From contig JAAURV010000170.1 of NCBI GenBank assembly GCA_012032065.1, forward strand, positions 1 to 6,829: a stretch of 6,829 nt of DNA, given 5' to 3'. Shown here in pieces: positions 1 to 5,970 of this stretch (the stretch's first letter is position 1; each line of letters starts with the position of its first letter). The notes beneath the pieces were generated by a model. The model was not told where the DNA came from. It made no database searches and saw nothing but the letters and a program-made list of their open reading frames with translations. This DNA is from Hyphomicrobiales bacterium (lineage in GTDB: Bacteria; Pseudomonadota; Alphaproteobacteria; Rhizobiales; Aestuariivirgaceae). The translations under genes were made by a program, and so were the position numbers.

Positions 1-32
1 GGCGAGCGGTTGGCCCAGCGCTACCCCGGGAA

Positions 33-359
33 ATGACCATCGTGATCCAGCACCAATACAACGGCCTCAAGGTGACTGAAGACTATTTCGATGTCGAACT
101 CTCTTTCGACAATATCCCCGAGCGCCTCTCCATTCCCTTTGCCGCCATCAAGGGCTTCCTCGATCCTGCGGTACAGTTCGGGCTCCAGTTCGAAGTCGTC
201 GCGGCGGACGCCAAGGCGCCCGTCGAATCCCGCAAGGGGGACGAGCCGAAGCCGCAAGGCAAGGCCAAATCCCGCAAGTCTGAGCCGGCTGCGGAAACCG
301 CGGACGCTGGCGGCGAGGTGCCGAAGGTTGTGTCTCTCGATGCATTCAGGAAGAAATAG
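33..359 (+). CDS. sspB: SspB-family ClpXP adaptor, C-terminal part (5' end frameshifted and outside window)
   Basis: The product resembles the alphaproteobacterial SspB adaptor, which tethers ssrA-tagged and other substrates to the ClpXP protease in the cytoplasm. The in-window protein has 108 residues. It starts with the conserved core strand MTIVIQHQY, followed by a typical LSFDNIPERLSIPF stretch (about residues 24-37) and DPAVQFGLQFEV (about 44-55). After these comes a low-complexity, charged linker rich in K, E, P and A (about 58-95), and then the C-terminal motif VVSLDAFRKK (99-108), which in this family binds the ClpX N-domain. Full-length relatives are some 50-60 residues longer at the N-terminus. 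The ATG at 33 is probably internal to the true gene: bases 1-30 in another frame read ERLAQRYPG, which is what should precede EMTIV. A single missing base near 28-31 would join them. mepA begins 3 nt after the stop, so the two are likely cotranscribed. Confidence 0.85.
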   Translation: MTIVIQHQYNGLKVTEDYFDVELSFDNIPERLSIPFAAIKGFLDPAVQFGLQFEVVAADAKAPVESRKGDEPKPQGKAKSRKSEPAAETADAGGEVPKVVSLDAFRKK

Positions 360-362
360 GCG

Positions 363-1301
363 ATGACGTTTTCAGCTTTGCGGCTCGCTGCCGCACTCCT
401 CTTGTCCTTGTTTGCCGCGTCTTCGGTCATGGCGCAGACGGCGTCCGAACAACAGGGCCTCGCGGCCATGATCACCGGCAACATCGAGAAAATTCCGGCG
501 AAAAAACTGTTCGGCAAGCAGCAGGTGCCGGCCAATCTTTCATCGCGGGCAATCGGAACCTATGCGCGGGGATGCCTGGCGGGCGGTCAGGCGCTGGCCA
601 TCAATGGACCCGCCTGGCAGGTGATGCGTCTCTCGCGCAACCGCAACTGGGGCCATCCGCAGCTTGTCCAACTGGTCGAACGTCTCGCCGTTGAGGCCAG
701 AGCCAACGATGGCTGGAACGGCTTGCTCGTGGGCGACCTCGCCCAGCCCCGAGGCGGTCCCATGCTGACGGGCCACGCCAGCCACCAGATTGGGCTTGAT
801 GCCGATGTTTGGCTGACGCCGATGCCGGACCGCATGCTGACCGCCAAGGAACGCGAGAGCATCTCGGCAAGGCTCGTGGTCAAGGACCGCCAGAGCATGG
901 ACTACTCGTTCTGGACCGAGGCCCATGCGCGGCTCATCAGGCGCGCCGCGATGTATCCGGAGGTCGCGCGCATCTTTGTTCATCCGCCAATCAAGGCGGA
1001 GCTGTGCCGCTGGGCCACGGGCGACAAGTCGTGGCTCGCCAAGGTGCGCCCCTATTACGGCCACAACTATCACTTCCACATCCGCATCAACTGCCCCGCA
1101 GGCTCCAAGACCTGCAAGAATCAGGCGCCCGCGCGGCCGAAGGACGGCACCGGCTGCGGCGAGGAACTGGCCTACTGGATGGGCGACATCCCCTGGAAAC
1201 CGAAAAAGCGCGATCCCAACGCCAAGCCACCCAAGCCCGCTCCGGCCTTGACACTGTCGGGCCTTCCTGCTGAGTGCCGCGCCGTCGTCACGGCGCAATG
1301 A
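363..1301 (+). CDS. mepA: Penicillin-insensitive murein endopeptidase MepA (M74, LAS family)
   Basis: This is a periplasmic zinc metallopeptidase that cleaves D-Ala-meso-DAP cross-links in peptidoglycan and is not inhibited by beta-lactams. The 312-residue protein opens with a signal peptide: a short polar start, a hydrophobic run at about 6-20, and a likely cleavage after SVMA around residue 24. The zinc and catalytic signature is complete. H141 and D148 lie in GHASHQIGLDADVW, and H234, H237 and H239 lie in YGHNYHFHIR, with the same spacing as H113/D120 and H206/H209/H211 of the E. coli enzyme. Cysteines at 71, 215, 244, 251, 265 and 305 fit the disulfide-bonded family. The CGEELAYW stretch (265-272) is also typical. 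The C-terminal tail is proline- and lysine-rich (about 278-294) and ends in a conserved-looking LPAECRAV. The start is chosen because it gives a proper signal peptide and an AGGAA-like sequence lies upstream, inside the sspB 3' end. The gene is intact. Confidence 0.95.
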   Translation: MTFSALRLAAALLLSLFAASSVMAQTASEQQGLAAMITGNIEKIPAKKLFGKQQVPANLSSRAIGTYARGCLAGGQALAINGPAWQVMRLSRNRNWGHPQLVQLVERLAVEARANDGWNGLLVGDLAQPRGGPMLTGHASHQIGLDADVWLTPMPDRMLTAKERESISARLVVKDRQSMDYSFWTEAHARLIRRAAMYPEVARIFVHPPIKAELCRWATGDKSWLAKVRPYYGHNYHFHIRINCPAGSKTCKNQAPARPKDGTGCGEELAYWMGDIPWKPKKRDPNAKPPKPAPALTLSGLPAECRAVVTAQ

Positions 1302-1328
1302 CGTCGGTTGAATGATTCCGGGGGAACT

Positions 1329-1343
1329 GGCCCATTGAGGGCC
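1329..1343 (+). promoter_or_regulatory. Small GC hairpin covering the kup ribosome binding site
   Basis: GGCCC at 1329-1333 and GGGCC at 1339-1343 form a perfect 5-bp all-GC stem with a 5-nt loop (ATTGA). The 3' arm contains most of the GAGGG (1337-1341) that would act as Shine-Dalgarno for the kup ATG at 1349. If it folds in the mRNA it would partly hide the initiation site. There is no T tract after it, so I do not call it a terminator. Function is inferred only. Confidence 0.35.
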
Positions 1344-1348
1344 GCGAC

Positions 1349-3250
1349 ATGACGCAAGCTAGCCAGGCACGGCACGATGCGCCCGAAGCGGGGCTGTCGC
1401 GCACCAACTTAGCGCTCGCCTTTGCTTCGATCGGCGTCGTCTTCGGCGACATCGGCACGAGCCCGCTCTATGCCATGCGCGAGGCGTTGCATCCTGTCGT
1501 GGCGGCGGGCGGCGATCTGCGTTCCGCCGTGCTGGGCGTGGTATCGCTGCTGATCTGGGCGCTCATCCTCATCGTGACGCTTAAATATGTCGTGTTCCTG
1601 ATGCGGGCCGATAACAAGGGTGAGGGCGGCATCCTCTCGCTTGTCGTGCTGGTGGAAACGCTGCTCAAGCGCAAAGGCGGCTTCGTGCTGGCGCTTGGCA
1701 TGATTGGCGCGGCCTTCTTCTTCGGCGATGCCATGATCACGCCCGCCATGTCGGTGCTCTCGGCGGTCGAGGGACTGAAAGTCATCAATCCGCGCTTCGA
1801 GAGTTATGTGGTGCCGCTGACGCTCGCGGTCCTGATCACGCTCTTCTTGTTCCAGTACAAGGGGACGGCGGGAGTGGCGGCACTCTTCGCCCCGGTCACC
1901 ACGCTGTGGTTCCTCGTGATCGGCATCATGGGCCTGTTCCACATCGGCGACGATGTGGGCATTTTCCTGGCCTTCAATCCACTCTACGGCGTCGACATGC
2001 TGTTCAAGGCGCCGGGCCTGGCGCTGCTCGTATTTGGCGGCGTGTTCCTGGCGGTGACAGGCGGCGAAGCGCTTTATGCCGATATGGGGCATTTCGGCAG
2101 AACGCCGATCCGATTGGCATGGGTCGCCGTGGTGTTTCCCGGACTCGTGCTCAACTATCTGGGACAGGGCGCGTTCGTGATCGCGTATCCGCATGCCGTG
2201 GAGAACCCCTTCTTCCTCATGGCGCCGGAATGGGCCCTGATCCCGCTTGTCATTCTGGCGACCGCCGTCACCGTGATCGCCAGTCAGGCGGTCATCACCG
2301 GCGCGTTCTCGATCGCCCAGCAGGCGATCTCGCTGGGGCTTTTCCCGCGCATGAACATCACCCACACCAGCGAGACCGAACAGGGCCAGATCTATATCGG
2401 CCAGATCAACTGGCTGCTCTTGGTCGGCGTGATCTTGCTCGTGCTGGTGTTCCAGTCGTCGAGCAATCTCGCATCGGCCTATGGCATCGCCGTCAATACC
2501 TCGATGCTGGTGGACACGGTGCTGGCCGTGATCTTCTTCTGGAAGGCGCGGAACTGGCCAATTTGGGTTGTTATTCCGGCGATGGTTGCAATCTTCGTGA
2601 TCGAAGCGACGTTCATGGCGGCGAATGGCCTTAAGCTCATCCATGGCGGTTACATGCCCGTGCTGATCGGCGCGACCATCATCCTGATGATGTACACATG
2701 GCTGCGCGGGCGCCAGGCGCTGGCCGCGAAGCTGCGCCGCGACTCGATCGAACTCGCAGGTCTTCTCGAAAGCCTAGAGCGGCGCCCGCCGGCGCGGGTT
2801 GCTGGCGCTGCGGTGTTTCTGCAGACCGATCCGATCTACGCGCCGTCGGCGCTGATGCATAACCTCAAACACAATCGCGTGCTGCATGACATTTTGGTCT
2901 TCATCACCGTCGAGACCACCGACGAGCCGCGCGTCGACCGCGATCAGCGCATCACCGCGAAGCGTCTGCCGCTCGGCGCGTCGGCTTGTGCAGGCGAAGT
3001 TCGGCTACATGGAGCAGCCCGATGTGCCGCGGCATTGCGCGCCTGCGAGGAGCACGGCCTCGCCATCGACCCACGCCAGGCCTCCTATTTCCTCGGCCGC
3101 CGAGTGATCCGCATGTCGGCGCGCTCGGCGCTCCCCTTCTGGCAGCAGCGCATCTTCATCATGCTGACCAACCAATCCGCCCGCGCCATCGAATTCTTCC
3201 GCATCCCGCCGGATCGCGTGGTCGAGCTCGGCATGCAAATGAGCGTGTGA
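1349..3250 (+). CDS. kup: Kup-type low-affinity potassium transporter
   Basis: This is an inner-membrane K+ uptake protein of the Kup/HAK/KT family, thought to act as a proton-coupled symporter. At 633 residues it has the usual length. The family signature GDIGTSPLY lies at residues 33-41. About twelve hydrophobic segments fill residues 18 to about 450, with GDAMITPAMSVLSAVEG and VTGGEALYADMGHFG readily recognisable. A hydrophilic cytoplasmic domain follows from about 450, starting near WLRGRQ, and ends in the typical FFRIPPDRVVELGMQ. The start at 1349 is supported by GAGGG seven nt upstream. One oddity is that residues about 545-561 (SACAGEVRLHG...) do not look like Kup. The expected segment, RLVQAKFGYMEQPDVPR, is present but in the +1 frame at about 2982-3032. 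The gene therefore carries two compensating one-base changes, most likely an insertion near 2972-2984 and a missing G near 3030-3032. Function is otherwise secure. Confidence 0.95.
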   Translation: MTQASQARHDAPEAGLSRTNLALAFASIGVVFGDIGTSPLYAMREALHPVVAAGGDLRSAVLGVVSLLIWALILIVTLKYVVFLMRADNKGEGGILSLVVLVETLLKRKGGFVLALGMIGAAFFFGDAMITPAMSVLSAVEGLKVINPRFESYVVPLTLAVLITLFLFQYKGTAGVAALFAPVTTLWFLVIGIMGLFHIGDDVGIFLAFNPLYGVDMLFKAPGLALLVFGGVFLAVTGGEALYADMGHFGRTPIRLAWVAVVFPGLVLNYLGQGAFVIAYPHAVENPFFLMAPEWALIPLVILATAVTVIASQAVITGAFSIAQQAISLGLFPRMNITHTSETEQGQIYIGQINWLLLVGVILLVLVFQSSSNLASAYGIAVNTSMLVDTVLAVIFFWKARNWPIWVVIPAMVAIFVIEATFMAANGLKLIHGGYMPVLIGATIILMMYTWLRGRQALAAKLRRDSIELAGLLESLERRPPARVAGAAVFLQTDPIYAPSALMHNLKHNRVLHDILVFITVETTDEPRVDRDQRITAKRLPLGASACAGEVRLHGAARCAAALRACEEHGLAIDPRQASYFLGRRVIRMSARSALPFWQQRIFIMLTNQSARAIEFFRIPPDRVVELGMQMSV

Positions 3251-3285
3251 TTCGGACGCCCCCGGCCGCCTCAAAGCTCAACACC

Positions 3286-4224
3286 ATGACGCTGAAATCC
3301 ATTCCTCCCTTCTCCCTCCCCGGCCGGTTCTGGCGCGGGAACTTGCATACGCATTCGAACCTCTCCGACGGCGCGCTGGCGCTGGACGATGTGGTGATCC
3401 GCTACAAGAACGCGGGTTATGACTTTGTGATGATGTCGGAGCACTTCATCGATCGCTTCGATTGGCCCATTGCCGACACGCGGCATCTGCGCGGCAACAA
3501 TTTCACCACGATAATTGGCGCGGAACTGCACGCACCGAAAACCAGCGCCGGCGAACTCTGGCATATCGTGGCAGCGGGGCTGCCGCTCGATTTCAAACCG
3601 GCGGCGAAAGGCGAGACGGGTGCCGCGCTCGCGCGCCGCGCCGTCGAAGCTGGCGCTTTTGTCGGCATCGCGCATCCGGCATGGTCGCAGCTCACCATCG
3701 AAGATGGCCGCGCCCTCGATTGCGCCCACGCTGTCGAAATCTACAATCACGGCTGCGCTATGGAAAACGATCGCGGCGACGGGCTCTATCTCTGGGATCA
3801 GTTGCTGAACGAGGGGCGGCGGCTTTCAGGCTTCGCCACCGACGATGCGCATTTCAAGACGCCAGACCATTTCGGCGGATGGGTGCATGTGAAAGCGGAG
3901 AGCCTCGATCCCGATGTGCTACTCGATGCGCTGAAGCGCGGAGCATATTATGCGAGCCAAGGGCCCCTGCTCCACGACATTCGCCTCGACGGCAAGGAAA
4001 TCGTTATCGTAACCTCGCCCGTCGATACGATCACGGTGGTCTGCGGCAATTCGCGAAGCTGCGTCGCCACCGGCCGCGCCATCACCGGCGCCGCGTTCGA
4101 TCTCGCGAAACTGGAAAAGGGTTGGCTGCTCGAAAAGCCAAGCCCCTGGTTCCGCGTCGTGGCCATCGACAACGCAGGCAAACGCGCATGGAGCAATCCG
4201 GTATGGCGGGACGAGGTTGGTTAA
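3286..4224 (+). CDS. PHP-domain metallohydrolase (CehA/McbA-like phosphoesterase family)
   Basis: This is a 312-residue cytoplasmic protein with a PHP (polymerase and histidinol phosphatase) metal-binding domain, expected to be a metal-dependent phosphoesterase or hydrolase. The substrate cannot be told. The PHP motifs appear in order: HTHSNLSDG (H21, H23, D28), a hydrophobic strand ending in SEH (E52, H53), GAELHA (E80, H82), GIAHPAW (H130) and ATDDAHF (D186, D187, H189). These residues could bind a multinuclear metal centre. The C-terminal part (about 215-312) is beta-rich and resembles the accessory domain of CehA/McbA-like members. I chose the ATG at 3286 because the protein then begins shortly before the first motif (SLPGRFWRGNLHTH). 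A GTG at 3247 overlaps the kup stop in GTGA and would add 13 residues, so translational coupling to kup is possible. No strong Shine-Dalgarno precedes either start. The reading frame is open far upstream inside kup, but that part is only the shifted kup frame. Confidence 0.85.
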   Translation: MTLKSIPPFSLPGRFWRGNLHTHSNLSDGALALDDVVIRYKNAGYDFVMMSEHFIDRFDWPIADTRHLRGNNFTTIIGAELHAPKTSAGELWHIVAAGLPLDFKPAAKGETGAALARRAVEAGAFVGIAHPAWSQLTIEDGRALDCAHAVEIYNHGCAMENDRGDGLYLWDQLLNEGRRLSGFATDDAHFKTPDHFGGWVHVKAESLDPDVLLDALKRGAYYASQGPLLHDIRLDGKEIVIVTSPVDTITVVCGNSRSCVATGRAITGAAFDLAKLEKGWLLEKPSPWFRVVAIDNAGKRAWSNPVWRDEVG

Positions 4225-4334
4225 CAGGTTGGCGGTACGTCTGGGCTCCATCCCCCGCTTCTTCGAAGATCGCATCGCGGCCAAGACGGCGTCAACGCAC
4301 GGCGCTGCTCCAGAAGCTCCGAACTGTGAGCCGC

Positions 4335-4430
4335 GGCCTCGAGGCCGGCTTGGCCACACCCGACAATGCCCGAAGAAATAGAGATGCGGGCTTCAAAAAG
4401 TCTTGGGCGGGCAATGGGTCCGTTTGAAGC
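4335..4430. repeat. Cluster of short inverted repeats in the convergent intergenic spacer
   Basis: The 240-bp spacer between two converging genes (4225-4464) shows three separate dyads. GGCCTCGAGGCC at 4335-4346 is a perfect 12-bp palindrome. GCCCG (4368-4372) pairs with CGGGC (4387-4391) around a 14-nt loop. GCTTCAAA (4390-4397) pairs with TTTGAAGC (4423-4430) around a 25-nt spacer. None is followed by a clear T run on either strand, so a classical intrinsic terminator is not evident, though a bidirectional transcription stop would be expected here. No convincing gene lies in the spacer. Confidence 0.35.
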
Positions 4431-4464
4431 ACGGAGTTTGACTCAAGACAGTCATGCGCGCTCA

Positions 4465-5292
4465 TCATCGTCGCCCGGAAGCCAATCTGCACTCGACTTC
4501 CACCCCGATAGGGCCGCCAATGTCTCCGAGCTCGCGCCGTACCTCCTCGCGCACGGCTTCGGCGCGCCTCTGCAGGAAGCGAAACGAATGCCTGCCCTGG
4601 CGAGCCGCCGCCTCTTTCAAACGGCTCGAAGTATGCGTCGAAGGAGGGCAGCGCGAAGCGATGCGCCTCGGTCTTGATCTCAACATCCCGGAAATTCGCT
4701 GCCTCGAACAGCGACCTCAATTTCATTCCGTCGCCCAGCGAAAACACGCGAGTGCGGCCGCTGCCAATGACGGTATGTGCCGCGCAATGGCGAGGTTGAT
4801 GAAGTTGTTGTAGGACCGTTCCGGCACGGTGTTGACCGAGACGGCGGCGTACCCGCCAGGACGAAGCGCGCGGCGAAACTCAGTAAGTCCACCCAACGGG
4901 TCGGGAAAGAACATCAGTCCGAGGCTGCATACGACTGCATCGAAGCTTTCGTCTGGAAATGAAAGCGCCTGGCCATCCTCGATTGTGACCGAAGCGTTCT
5001 TTGAATGGCGAAGACGCTCTCGCGCCTTTTCGATCATGGCGGGTGACAGGTCAGCTGCGGTGACGTGGCCAGCTTGGCCAACGATCTTCAAAGCCGCTTC
5101 AGCGACAAGACCTGTGCCTGTGGCAATGTCGAGGACGTGCATACCGGGCTCAATCTGAGCCACGCGAAGTAGGTGGGGCACAAAGTGCGTAGTGACATGC
5201 GCGAAGGCACGGTCGTAACCGGATGCAGCGTCATCTTTGTACGTGAGTTCCAACGTCGTTCGAGCCCATCCACTAGGTCGACATTCCGACAC
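4465..5292 (-). pseudogene. Class I SAM-dependent methyltransferase, interrupted by two frameshifts
   Basis: This gene encodes a UbiE/MenG-like class I methyltransferase of unknown substrate. The first part reads open from a GTG at 5292 (TTG at 5253 is an alternative) to a TGA at 4723-4725. It contains motif I VLDIATGTG (residues 53-61), the post-I motif AADLSPAMI, the motif II region FDAVVCSLGLMFF and motif III LRPGGYAAVSV. The family C-terminus is present but in other phases. RVFSLGDGMKLRSLFEAANF and a following DAYFEPFERG stretch lie one frame over (about 4750-4565). The ending EEVRRELGDIGG...ASGRR is back in the first frame and stops with TGA at 4465-4467. A missing base near 4746-4755 and an extra A near 4555-4566 (coding strand CGCCGAAGCC) restore one reading frame of about 275 residues, the usual family length. 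As given, the product would be a 189-residue truncation lacking the C-terminal substrate-side region. It is either a recent pseudogene or a sequence-error artefact. It diverges from the toxin-antitoxin operon and converges on the PHP gene. Confidence 0.8.
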
Positions 5293-5373
5293 TACGTCAA
5301 GACGAAGCCGAAGGCCAGTGGCCGTTCTTGCCGAACCACAGAAATTCAGACTGACCCATTCTCCTCGAACGGA

Positions 5374-5401
5374 TTGACTTGTAGTGCAAATGTACTACAA
5401 C
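5374..5401 (+). promoter_or_regulatory. Promoter of the toxin-antitoxin operon
   Basis: TTGACT (5374-5379) matches five of six bases of a sigma-70 -35 box. TACAAC (5396-5401), 16 nt further on, is a four-of-six -10 candidate. Transcription would start shortly before the antitoxin Shine-Dalgarno at 5409-5413. An inverted repeat is placed between and over the two boxes, as expected for an autorepressed promoter. Confidence 0.55.
5379..5400. promoter_or_regulatory. Palindromic operator of the DinJ/YafQ-type module
   Basis: TTGTAGT (5379-5385) and ACTACAA (5394-5400) form a perfect 7-bp inverted repeat around an 8-nt spacer, which itself has partial symmetry (CA...TG). It overlaps the spacer and -10 of the predicted promoter, 19 nt before the antitoxin ATG. 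Ribbon-helix-helix antitoxins of this family bind such dyads and repress their own operon, alone or with the toxin. Confidence 0.65.
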
Positions 5402-5408
5402 TGATCTT

Positions 5409-5413
5409 GGAGG
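5409..5413 (+). promoter_or_regulatory. Ribosome binding site fixing the antitoxin start
   Basis: GGAGG lies 5 nt before the ATG at 5419. It decides the start in favour of this ATG over the much longer open frame that begins at 5173, which runs through the operator and promoter and is not credible as coding. Confidence 0.7.
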
Positions 5414-5418
5414 TCATC

Positions 5419-5688
5419 ATGTCCAAAAGCGCCACCGTTCAAGCCCGGATGAAGCCTGAGTTGAAACGCCAGGCGGACGCCATTCTCGAGAAACTCGGCA
5501 TCAACGCCAGCACGGCGATCTCGCTCTATTACAGCCAGATCATACGTCATCGCGGCATTCCTTTGGAACTCAAGGTGCCGAATGAGGGTACGCGCGGTGC
5601 CATCCGCGAGTTAAAAGATCCCGCCTACCGGAGGAAGGCGAAGAAGTTCACGAGCGTCAGGGCATTGATGGACGATCTCAAGTCCTGA
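5419..5688 (+). CDS. dinJ: Type II antitoxin, RelB/DinJ family
   Basis: This is an 89-residue cytoplasmic antitoxin that should neutralise the toxin encoded just downstream and repress the operon. The N-terminal part is a ribbon-helix-helix DNA-binding fold: beta strand SATVQARM (4-11), helix 1 ELKRQADAILEKLG (14-27), then INASTAISLYYSQI (28-41) with the typical N-STAI-LYY helix 2. The short GIPLELKVPN stretch (46-55) is a family hallmark. The C-terminal part (about 60-89) is basic, probably flexible, and would wrap around the toxin. The start is supported by GGAGG at 5409-5413. The gene is preceded by its own promoter and palindrome. The toxin GTG follows the stop by 7 nt, so one mRNA and coupled translation are likely. 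The dinJ symbol is given because the partner is YafQ-like. Confidence 0.9.
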   Translation: MSKSATVQARMKPELKRQADAILEKLGINASTAISLYYSQIIRHRGIPLELKVPNEGTRGAIRELKDPAYRRKAKKFTSVRALMDDLKS

Positions 5689-5695
5689 CGCGCCC

Positions 5696-5965
5696 GTGCG
5701 GAGAATCATTCAGTCCACCAGGTTCAAGCGCGACTACAAGCGCGCGATGAAGCGCGGCCTCGACAGCCGAAAACTGGAAGCAGTCATTGGGTTGTTGCTG
5801 GCGGACAAGCCCCTACCGGCCCGCTGCCGCCCGCACCGCCTCAGCGGCGCCTATGGCGGGTTCTGGGAGTGCCACATCGAGCCCGACTGGCTGCTCGTGT
5901 ACGACGTTAGGCCGGACTTTCTCGAACTTGCGGCAACCGGCACGCACGCCGACTTGTTCGAATAG
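5696..5965 (+). CDS. yafQ: Type II toxin, YafQ family (RelE superfamily) mRNA endoribonuclease
   Basis: This is an 89-residue ribosome-dependent endoribonuclease toxin that would cut mRNA in the ribosomal A site when freed from its antitoxin. All the residues known to matter in E. coli YafQ are present with a constant offset of three: H47, H60, D64, W65, H84 and F88 correspond to H50, H63, D67, W68, H87 and F91. The sequence shows the usual order: a basic N-terminal helix region (STRFKRDYKRAMKRG, 7-21), HRLSGAYGGFWECHI (47-61), PDWLLVYD (63-70) and the C-terminal TGTHADLF (81-88). The toxin therefore looks catalytically intact. The start is GTG with no good Shine-Dalgarno, so translation probably depends on coupling to the antitoxin, which would keep toxin output below antitoxin output. 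A TSUP permease gene starts 5 nt after the stop. Confidence 0.92.
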   Translation: MRRIIQSTRFKRDYKRAMKRGLDSRKLEAVIGLLLADKPLPARCRPHRLSGAYGGFWECHIEPDWLLVYDVRPDFLELAATGTHADLFE

Positions 5966-5970
5966 CCAAC

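Noticed and set aside
1409..2644. 411-residue open frame on the minus strand
   Set aside because: It lies entirely antisense to kup, is rich in H, R, D, E and Q as expected for the reverse of a hydrophobic transporter, and shows no recognisable domain.
2986..3285. 100-residue N-terminal extension of the PHP protein
   Set aside because: It overlaps the kup 3' end in another frame. The early part only mirrors shifted kup codons, and the PHP domain starts right after the ATG at 3286.
4335..4346. GGCCTCGAGGCC as an intrinsic terminator
   Set aside because: It is a perfect palindrome but has no T tract on either side and no room for a normal loop beyond four bases. It is recorded only as part of the repeat cluster.
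3462..4427. 321-residue open frame on the plus strand
   Set aside because: It is an arginine-rich shadow of the PHP gene in another frame. It runs into the spacer but has no family features.
5297..5359. 20-codon minus-strand ORF (MGQSEFLWFGKN...) upstream of the methyltransferase
   Set aside because: It has a purine-rich GAGGAG only about one nt before its ATG, too close for a normal Shine-Dalgarno. It has no known relative I can name and could be chance.
5173..5418. Upstream extension of the antitoxin frame
   Set aside because: It passes through the promoter and operator and overlaps the methyltransferase antisense. The RHH domain begins exactly at the ATG with a good Shine-Dalgarno.
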